This document shows, one piece after another, positions 58,564 to 64,000 of a stretch of 64,000 nt of DNA. The translations under genes and the position numbers were made by a program. The notes beneath the pieces were generated by a model, which saw only the letters and a program-made list of their open reading frames with translations, searched no databases and was not told the origin of the DNA. This DNA comes from Mycolicibacter kumamotonensis (GTDB lineage Bacteria; Actinomycetota; Actinomycetes; Mycobacteriales; Mycobacteriaceae): NCBI RefSeq assembly GCF_002086285.1, contig NZ_MVHU01000006.1:1-64000 (forward strand). Direction: 5' to 3'. How positions within the stretch are numbered: the first letter of the stretch is position 1; each line of letters begins with the position of its first letter.

Positions 58564-59940
58564 ATGCACTCCCTTCGGTGGCGACACTCCGGTACCCATC
58601 TGGGTATTGCGGCCGCGGTACTGGCGCTGGCCGCCGCCGTGGTGGTGGTGGCGGCGATCGTGATCCCGGACGAGTCCGGGGCCGGTGCGCGTTCGGCGCC
58701 ACCGGCCCCGACGGCGACCGCCCAACCGGGGGTGGTGCCGGTCTCCGACGACGCCCCGATCCCGACCGGCAGCGCCTTGGCGGCAGCCATGGCGGCCGCG
58801 CTGGCCGACCCCAACCTGGGTCGTCTCACCGGCCGGATCACCGACGCCCTGACCGGCAAGGCGCTGTGGACGCAGCAGGAAGACCTGCCCATGCAGCCGG
58901 CGTCGACCAACAAGGTGCTCACCGCGGCGGCCGCGCTGCTGGCGCTGGACCTGGGCACGCGCGTCACCACCCGGGTGATCACCGGGGACCAGCCTGGCGT
59001 CGTGGTGCTGGTGGGCGGCGGTGATCCGACGCTGTCGACAGCCGACGTCGGGCAGGACACCTGGTACCGCGACGCCGCCCGGATCAGCGACCTGGCCGAC
59101 CAGATCCGCCGCAGCGGCTTGACGCCCACCGAGGTCCAGGTCGACACCTCGGCGTTCAGCGGCCCGAGCATGGCGCCGGGCTGGGATCCCGAGGACATCG
59201 ACGGCGGCGACATCGCCCCGATCGAGTCGGTGATGGTCGACGGCGGCCGCATCCAGCCGACCACGGTCGAGTCGCGGCGGTCGCTGACCCCGGCCCTGGA
59301 CGCCGGACAGGCATTGGCCGCCGCGCTGGGCGTCGACACCGACAAGGTCAGCATCGCCACTAGTTCGGTGACCGGGCGCGAACTGGCTTCGGTGTCCTCG
59401 GCGCCGCTGGTGGTGCGGCTCGGCGAAATGATGAACGCCTCGGACAACGTGATGGCCGAATGCATCGCCCGCGAGGTGGCGGCGGCGATGGGCCGGCCGC
59501 GGTCCTTCGCCGGTGCGGTCGACGCGGTGACCAATCGGCTGGCCACCGCCCACATCGCCGTCAGCGGGGCCACTCTGATGGACGCCAGCGGGCTGTCCGT
59601 CGACGACCGGTTGTCGGCACGGACGTTGGACGCGGTGGTGCAGGCGGCGGCCGGCCCCGACCAGCCCGAGCTGCGTCCGCTGCTGGACATGTTGCCGGTC
59701 GCGGGCGGCAGCGGGACCCTGTCCGAGCGATTCCTCAACCCGAAGACCGGTCGAGGCGCGGCCGGCTGGCTGCGCGCCAAGACCGGCTCCCTGACCCGGA
59801 CCAACGCGCTGGCCGGGATCGTCACCGACCGCGACCGCCGGGTGCTGACCTTCGCGTTCATCTCCAACGACGCTGGGCCGACCGGCCGTATCGCGATCGA
59901 CGCGCTGGCCGCGGTGCTGCGGACCTGCGGATGCGCATGA
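58564..59940 (+). CDS. dacB: D-alanyl-D-alanine carboxypeptidase/endopeptidase, PBP4 (S13) family (Rv3627c type)
   Basis: 458 residues from the ATG at 58564, with AGGAGAG upstream. One N-terminal membrane/signal helix (about 12-34), then a Pro/Ala/Thr linker. Catalytic motifs: S114-T-N-K117 in 'QPASTNKVLT', 'MNASDNVMAECIARE' (SDN) and 'LRAKTGSLTRTN' (KTG). It trims or cuts peptidoglycan stem peptides outside the membrane. Its TGA overlaps the next ATG (ATGA), starting the conserved dacB-zincin-tilS-hpt series. Confidence 0.93.
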   Translation: MHSLRWRHSGTHLGIAAAVLALAAAVVVVAAIVIPDESGAGARSAPPAPTATAQPGVVPVSDDAPIPTGSALAAAMAAALADPNLGRLTGRITDALTGKALWTQQEDLPMQPASTNKVLTAAAALLALDLGTRVTTRVITGDQPGVVVLVGGGDPTLSTADVGQDTWYRDAARISDLADQIRRSGLTPTEVQVDTSAFSGPSMAPGWDPEDIDGGDIAPIESVMVDGGRIQPTTVESRRSLTPALDAGQALAAALGVDTDKVSIATSSVTGRELASVSSAPLVVRLGEMMNASDNVMAECIAREVAAAMGRPRSFAGAVDAVTNRLATAHIAVSGATLMDASGLSVDDRLSARTLDAVVQAAAGPDQPELRPLLDMLPVAGGSGTLSERFLNPKTGRGAAGWLRAKTGSLTRTNALAGIVTDRDRRVLTFAFISNDAGPTGRIAIDALAAVLRTCGCA

Positions 59941-60971
59941 CTGAGCTCGACATCGGGCGCGCGGTGGACTGGGGGTTCGCCGCGACGGTAGGCCGCTGGC
60001 TGGCGCGCCCCGCGCCGCCGATGACCGACTACACCCGCGAGCAGGTCATCGACGACCTGCACCGCAGTGCCGGGGCGGCCGAACCTCTGGTGCGTGAGGT
60101 GACCGGGCTGGGAGCCGACGGACCCGTGCCCGACGCACGCGTCATAGATCGGCCGCAGTGGATCGCCGCCGCCGCCGAGTCGATGCGGCTGATGACGGGC
60201 GGTACCGAACAGTCCGCCGGGTTCGTCACCGGCCGGCTGGCCGGGGCGCAGACCGGTGCGCTGCTGGCGTTCGTCTCCTCGGGCATCCTGGGCCAGTACG
60301 ACCCGTTCTGCCCGGCCGGCGGAGAGCTGCTACTGGTCTATCCCAACGTGATCGCCGTCGAGCGGCAGTTGCGAGTCACACCGGCCGACTTCCGGCTGTG
60401 GGTGTGCCTGCACGAAGTGACCCATCGGGTGCAGTTCTCGGTGAACCCGTGGCTACCCGGCTACATGTCGGAGGCACTGGCGGTGCTGACCGGCCACAGC
60501 AGCCCGGACGTCACCGAGGTGGTGGGCCGGTTGGCCGCTTATCTGCGGGGCCGCCCCGACGACGCCGACGCAGCGGGCCCGTCGGGGGTTCTGGGCCTGG
60601 TGCGCGCGGTGCAGTCCGACGAGCAGCGCACCGCCCTGGATCGGTTGCTGACCCTGGGCACGCTGCTCGAGGGGCACGCCGACCACGTGATGGATGCCGT
60701 CGGGCCGACAGCGGTGCCGTCGGTGGCGACGATCCGGAGCCGCTTCGAGGAACGTCGCCAGCGCAGCCAACCGCCGCTGCAACGGCTGCTGCGGGCCTTG
60801 ATGGGTCTCGACGCCAAGCTCAGCCAGTACACCCGCGGCAAGGCCTTCGTCGACGCCGTGGTCGGCCGGGTCGGCATGGGCCGGTTCAACGCGGTCTGGT
60901 CGGGCCCGCAGGCCCTGCCGCTGCCCGCCGAGATCGAAGAGCCGCAGCGGTGGATCGATCGCGTGCTGTAG
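59937..60971 (+). CDS. DUF2342 zincin-like putative metalloprotease (Rv3626c type)
   Basis: 344 residues. The zinc signature H159-E160-V-T-H163 lies in 'LHEVTHRVQFSVNPWL', with a downstream acidic/His region 'LGTLLEGHADHVMDAVG' able to supply the third ligand. This is the zincin family annotated as DUF2342 or 'coenzyme F420 biosynthesis-associated'; no proven substrate. The start overlaps the dacB stop, and its last 22 bp overlap tilS. Confidence 0.9.
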   Translation: MTELDIGRAVDWGFAATVGRWLARPAPPMTDYTREQVIDDLHRSAGAAEPLVREVTGLGADGPVPDARVIDRPQWIAAAAESMRLMTGGTEQSAGFVTGRLAGAQTGALLAFVSSGILGQYDPFCPAGGELLLVYPNVIAVERQLRVTPADFRLWVCLHEVTHRVQFSVNPWLPGYMSEALAVLTGHSSPDVTEVVGRLAAYLRGRPDDADAAGPSGVLGLVRAVQSDEQRTALDRLLTLGTLLEGHADHVMDAVGPTAVPSVATIRSRFEERRQRSQPPLQRLLRALMGLDAKLSQYTRGKAFVDAVVGRVGMGRFNAVWSGPQALPLPAEIEEPQRWIDRVL

Positions 60972-61912
60972 GGCGGCTGCGTGCCGCGCTGGTGGCATTC
61001 GCCGAGCAATGGCTGCCGGAGGCGGACCCCTGGTGTGTGGCGTTGTCGGGCGGCCCGGATTCGCTGGCCCTGACCGCTGTGGCCGCGCAGGAGCGGCCCA
61101 CCACCGCGTTGATCGTCGATCATGGTCTGCAAGCCGGATCGGCGCAGGTGGCCGAACGCGCCCGCGGCCAGGCCCTGGACCTGGGATGCGTTGCCGCGCG
61201 GATTATTCCGGTGACCGTCGGAGCCGAGGGCGGCCCCGAGGCGGCAGCACGCACCGCCCGTTACGCCGCCCTGGACCAGGCCCGCGACCGGGCTCCCGTG
61301 CTGTTGGGTCACACCCTCGACGACCAGGCCGAGACGGTGCTGCTGGGGTTGGGGCGTGGCTCGGGGCCCCGCTCGATGGCCGGGATGCGTCCCTACGACC
61401 CACCGTGGTGCCGACCGCTGCTGGGGGTGCGCCGGGTGCTGACCCAAGACGCCTGCACCGAGCTGCGACTGACGCCGTGGCTCGACCCGCACAACAGCGA
61501 TCGGCGTTTCACCCGGGCGCGGCTGCGCTCCGAGGTGCTGCCGCTGCTGGAGGACGTGCTCGGCGGCGGGGTGGCCGATGCCCTGGCCCGCACCGCGATC
61601 GCGCTGCGGGAGGACTCCGAGCTCATCGATGAGCTGGCCGGGCAGGCGCTGCCCGAGACGACTGCCGGTGCCGGCTTGGACACCGCCCGCCTCGCGGCGC
61701 TGCCCGGCCCGGTGCGGCGCGAGGTCATCCGGCGCTGGCTGCTCGCCGGCGGCGGCCGCGGATTGACCGACCTGCAGATCCGGGCGGTGGATCGGCTGGT
61801 CACCCACTGGCGCGGACAGGGTGGCGTGGCGGTCGGATCGGAGCTGCGTGGTGAGCGGCTGTTCGCGGTCCGCAGCGACGGACTGCTGCGGATGCGCCGG
61901 GAACCCATCTGA
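60950..61912 (+). CDS. tilS: tRNA(Ile)-lysidine synthetase
   Basis: Makes lysidine at the wobble C of tRNA-Ile(CAU); essential. 320 residues from the GTG at 60950 (MDRSRAVGRLRAAL), overlapping the upstream gene by 22 bp. PP-loop 'VALSGGPDSLALTAVAA', 'LIVDHGLQAGSAQVAERA', 'LLGHTLDDQAETVLLGLGRGSG' and 'DPHNSDRRFTRARLRSEVLPLLE' are all family marks. The short actinobacterial form lacks the long C-terminal domains of E. coli TilS. Confidence 0.95.
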   Translation: MDRSRAVGRLRAALVAFAEQWLPEADPWCVALSGGPDSLALTAVAAQERPTTALIVDHGLQAGSAQVAERARGQALDLGCVAARIIPVTVGAEGGPEAAARTARYAALDQARDRAPVLLGHTLDDQAETVLLGLGRGSGPRSMAGMRPYDPPWCRPLLGVRRVLTQDACTELRLTPWLDPHNSDRRFTRARLRSEVLPLLEDVLGGGVADALARTAIALREDSELIDELAGQALPETTAGAGLDTARLAALPGPVRREVIRRWLLAGGGRGLTDLQIRAVDRLVTHWRGQGGVAVGSELRGERLFAVRSDGLLRMRREPI

Positions 61913-61974
61913 GTCCAGGGTGATTTTGTCCGCTGCAGTTGGTTGTCGAACATCACCCGTGGCACGCTGTGCTG

Positions 61975-62571
61975 GTGGCTGCGTTTTCGCCGGGGGAGAC
62001 ACCCGAGTCATACGCCGGTGACATCAAATCGGTCCTGCTGACCGAGGAGCAGATCCGGGCCCGCACGGCCGAACTCGGCGCGCAGATCGCCGCCGACTAC
62101 GCCGAGGGCCGCGATCGCGCCGAGAGCGGCGACCTGGTGCTGATCACCGTGCTCAAGGGCGCGGTGCTGTTCGTCACCGACCTGGCCCGGGCGATCCCGC
62201 TGCCTACCCAATTCGAGTTCATGGCGGTCAGCTCCTACGGTTCGTCCACCTCGTCGTCGGGCGTGGTGCGCATCCTCAAGGACCTCGACCGCGACATCAG
62301 CGACCGCGACGTGCTGATCGTCGAGGACGTGGTCGACTCCGGCCTGACCCTATCGTGGCTGCTGCGCAACCTGGCCGCCCGGCGGCCCCGGTCGCTGCGG
62401 GTCTGCACGCTGCTGCGCAAACCCGACGCGGCGCGCGCCAGCGTCGACATCGCCTACGTCGGTTTCGACATCCCGAACGACTTCGTGGTCGGCTACGGCC
62501 TGGACTACATCGAGCGCTACCGCGACCTGCCTTATATCGGCACCTTGGACCCGCGGATCTACCAGAGCTGA
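61975..62571 (+). CDS. hpt: Hypoxanthine-guanine phosphoribosyltransferase
   Basis: Purine salvage: hypoxanthine or guanine + PRPP to IMP/GMP. 198 residues from the GTG at 61975; GTG 61969 and TTG 61939 are alternative starts, and no clear Shine-Dalgarno separates them. '[20 protein letters not shown]', the flexible loop '[13 protein letters not shown]', the PRPP motif '[18 protein letters not shown]' and '[18 protein letters not shown]' are diagnostic. In many actinobacteria this gene is followed by ftsH; here, as in the window's other differences, the next genes are a toxin-antitoxin pair. Confidence 0.96.
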   Translation: MAAFSPGETPESYAGDIKSVLLTEEQIRARTAELGAQIAADYAEGRDRAESGDLVLITVLKGAVLFVTDLARAIPLPTQFEFMAVSSYGSSTSSSGVVRILKDLDRDISDRDVLIVEDVVDSGLTLSWLLRNLAARRPRSLRVCTLLRKPDAARASVDIAYVGFDIPNDFVVGYGLDYIERYRDLPYIGTLDPRIYQS

Positions 62572-62847
62572 ACGTTCCGGGCCCCGGATTACGTCTACCC
62601 GGTTACCCGGGCCCGGACCTCTAGCGGCAGCAAAGCGATGGGACAGGAAGCGCATATGAAGCGAGCTAGCTTCAGCCCGGTTGCCGGATGAAGGAGTCTG
62701 CTGCATGTGGCATACGACATCGCGAGGCTAGCACTGCTTGAGATGCCGTCGACCGCTCGTTGGACCACGCTGAAGCGCCCGCCTATCAGTCGATTGGACG
62801 CAACAGCAGTGTTACCTCCTGCGTCGAAAACGCCGGTGTCTGAGGCG
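62572..62847. other. Intergenic region between hpt and vapBC
   Basis: 276 bp. A plus-strand frame from a GTG at 62707 to 62937 (76 residues) runs antisense into vapC and shows no family likeness. An interrupted dyad CTTCA...TGAAG lies near 62668-62692. I support no gene here. Confidence 0.35.
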
Positions 62848-63264
62848 TCACGGGAGGAGGGTGAAGGCCTCGATGTGGCACGGACGGACGATGCTGAAGT
62901 GACGACGGTCGACGGTCGCGACCTCATGGATGCCTAACCGTTCAGCCACGGTTACCACGGAGGCGTCTACGGTCCCCAGAGGGAGGTCTTGGTACCGCGC
63001 AACAAGTTCCGCGATCCGCAGCCAATCTCCTGCTGCGACCGACTCGACCGCGAAAGCACCATCGGCCAAGTCGCCGAGGAACCGCACCTCGCTTTCGACG
63101 CCCAGCCGGGTACCCAGTAGGTAAACCACCTCGGTGATGACGAGCGTCGGGACGATCAACGGGCCCGGATGGGTCTGCAGAAGCTCCAGCGACGACGCAT
63201 GGTGCGCGTCGTCGGCGTCGACGTAGGCGTACAGGGGGCCCGCATCGACGACAATGGCCCCTAT
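62848..63264 (-). CDS. vapC: VapC-type PIN-domain toxin without a canonical start codon
   Basis: The PIN domain reads 'AIVVDAGPLYAYVDADDAHH', 'VPTLVITEVVYLLGTRLG', 'LPLGTVDASVVTVAERLG' and 'VATVDRRHF', so all four acidic residues of the ribonuclease site (D, E, D, D) are present. No ATG, GTG or TTG precedes the first Asp in frame. The frame enters through ATA (63264) overlapping the vapB stop as ATAG, then GGG GCC ATT. Translation would need ATA or ATT, or coupling from vapB. The TTG at 63159 gives only a 103-residue truncated form lacking the first catalytic Asp. The gene may therefore be attenuated or dead. Confidence 0.75.
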   Translation of the reverse strand: MGAIVVDAGPLYAYVDADDAHHASSLELLQTHPGPLIVPTLVITEVVYLLGTRLGVESEVRFLGDLADGAFAVESVAAGDWLRIAELVARYQDLPLGTVDASVVTVAERLGIHEVATVDRRHFSIVRPCHIEAFTLLP

Positions 63265-63488
63265 CGTCGGACCTCGGCGGCGAGAATCTCTTCGATACGT
63301 TCGGAGATATCGCTTCGGCCGCTACGGCCGGCGGCCGCTGCGTTCAGGCGCCGGCGGCCACTGGTTTCGCCGAGGTATGCCTCGAGTGCTTCACGGCTGA
63401 CCTCTGAGATGCTCAAGTTCCGTCGACGAGCCTCGTGTCGCAGCCGGGCATCCAACGCGTCGGGGATCTTGACGGTTGTCCGCTTCAT
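63261..63488 (-). CDS. vapB: VapB-type ribbon-helix-helix antitoxin
   Basis: 75 residues from the ATG at 63488. 'MKRTTVKIPDALDARLRHEARRRNLSISEVSREALEAYLG' (in two parts) is a CopG/Arc RHH DNA-binding domain; the C-terminal 'SDISERIEEILAAEVRR' is the toxin-binding helix. It represses its own operon, probably through the palindrome directly upstream. The longer in-frame start at 63569 is unlikely because the palindrome and -10 box would then be inside the gene. Confidence 0.88.
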   Translation of the reverse strand: MKRTTVKIPDALDARLRHEARRRNLSISEVSREALEAYLGETSGRRRLNAAAAGRSGRSDISERIEEILAAEVRR

Positions 63489-63502
63489 GTATGCCAGCAT
63501 AC
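63489..63502 (-). promoter_or_regulatory. vapBC operator-promoter
   Basis: GTATGC-CA-GCATAC, a dyad with perfect 6-bp arms that touches the vapB ATG. On the minus strand it contains TATGCT with 7 nt to the ATG, so the -10 of a leaderless promoter lies inside the operator. Binding of VapB would block the polymerase directly. Confidence 0.65.
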
Positions 63503-63553
63503 CGCGGTTTGCCATTCCGGCGCCGAAGCGCGGCAGCCCGGAACACGCAGCGC

Positions 63554-64000
63554 TCAGTCCAGCTCCCACACTGCGGTCACCGAGAAGCTCACCGTCTGCT
63601 GGCCGGGCTCCACGGGGGGAGCGGCCATCGCACGCGGCATCGGCATGCCGACCGGCGACGGCGGCGGCGTGCCATCGGCCACCTCGGAGATCGAGAGCAC
63701 CCGGCCGAGGCGCAGACCGGACAGTTGCGCGTACTGCTCGGCGCGGTCCTTGGCGTCCTTGAAGGCCCGCTCGCGGGCATCGCGCACCAGCTGCGAATCG
63801 TCCTCGATGGTGTAGCTCACCCCGTTGATCCGGGTGGCGTCCCCGCCGGCCCGCACGATCACGGCCAGCACCTGGGAGGCGGAATCCCGCTCCACCTTGA
63901 CCCTTATCGTGTTGCCGGCCCGGTACCCGGTGATGGTGGCCGACCCACCCTGATCAGCGCTGCCGTACTGCGGCTGCAGGCTGACCTGGGTGGTGCTGAT
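63554..64000 (-). CDS. lpqG: SIMPL-domain (DUF541) protein, LpqG-like lipoprotein, 5' end outside the window
   Basis: The 148 C-terminal residues of a SIMPL-domain protein: 'ISTTQVSLQPQYGSADQG', then 'YRAGNTIRVKVERDSASQVLAVIVRAGGDATRINGVSYTIED' (abbreviated), 'ARERAFKDAKDRAEQYAQLSG', and a Pro/Met-rich end with 'PGQQTVSFSVTAVWELD'. M. tuberculosis lpqG (Rv3623) lies next to hpt, which supports the name; here vapBC separates them. The frame continues beyond the right edge, so the lipobox is not visible. Function of the family is unclear. Confidence 0.85.
   Translation of the reverse strand: MSTTQVSLQPQYGSADQGGSATITGYRAGNTIRVKVERDSASQVLAVIVRAGGDATRINGVSYTIEDDSQLVRDARERAFKDAKDRAEQYAQLSGLRLGRVLSISEVADGTPPPSPVGMPMPRAMAAPPVEPGQQTVSFSVTAVWELD

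Noticed and set aside
62707..62937. 76-residue plus-strand frame downstream of hpt
   Set aside because: Runs antisense into vapC, no ribosome site or -10 box in proper position, no family likeness.

Overview
The window is high-GC actinobacterial DNA, almost certainly from a member of the Mycobacteriaceae. It carries WhiB4, a CRP nearly identical to mycobacterial CRP, PonA2, MarP, a PPE protein, an LpqG-type lipoprotein, a TopA with a basic tail, and many promoters of the type TANNNT followed 6-8 nt later by a start codon (leaderless transcripts). From about 2.2 kb to the right end, the gene order follows, mirrored, the M. tuberculosis segment Rv3683 to Rv3623. That comparison is from memory; no database was searched.

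Layout. 1-2.2 kb: the 5' part of a cytochrome oxidase subunit I gene and a GNAT gene, which do not belong to the Rv3683 neighbourhood. 2.2-6.3 kb: metallophosphoesterase and PonA2, divergent from whiB4. 6.4-19.6 kb: two ArsA-like ATPases, DUF4177, RidA, an MBL hydrolase, CRP, a small membrane protein, Nth, thioredoxin-like, CoA-Nudix, MarP, EphE, a holin-like protein, a secreted serine protease and acetyl-CoA synthetase. 19.6-21.2 kb: two structured small RNAs, an Ms1/MTS2823 candidate and a 6C RNA, flanking a HAD phosphatase. 21.3-25.9 kb: a complete, translationally coupled Flp/Tad pilus operon. 26-36.7 kb: a PAS-like protein, MrfA-type helicase, CspA, TopA, membrane adenylate cyclase and DNA polymerase III delta'. 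A tRNA-Thr(CGT) follows at 36.7 kb.

36.8-45.4 kb is the accessory part, abutting the tRNA gene: a truncated integrase remnant, LysR divergent from fdhF-fdhD, a TrcR/TrcS-like two-component pair, and an orphan PPE-SVP protein ending in a SHOCT-like motif. 45.5-56.8 kb is a cell-envelope and metal region. It contains a GT-C-like membrane protein, GalE1, a 1513-residue P-type ATPase behind a manganese (yybP-ykoY) riboswitch, a DUF2304 protein with its polyprenyl-phosphate glycosyltransferase and a flippase-like protein (arabinogalactan galactosamine pathway), and a TerC protein. 56.7-62.6 kb: an F420-type nitroreductase and TetR with twin operators, inorganic pyrophosphatase, a D,D-carboxypeptidase, a zincin, TilS and Hpt. 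62.8-64 kb: a VapBC module and the 3' part of an LpqG-like lipoprotein gene.

The most notable system is the Mn2+ riboswitch, whose 3' P1 strand can instead pair with the Shine-Dalgarno region of a double P-type ATPase: a dead pump-like half fused to an active one and ended by a histone-like lysine tail. TerC, another family commonly controlled by this riboswitch class elsewhere, lies about 3 kb beyond the ATPase gene. I saw no CRISPR array, intact insertion sequence or rRNA.
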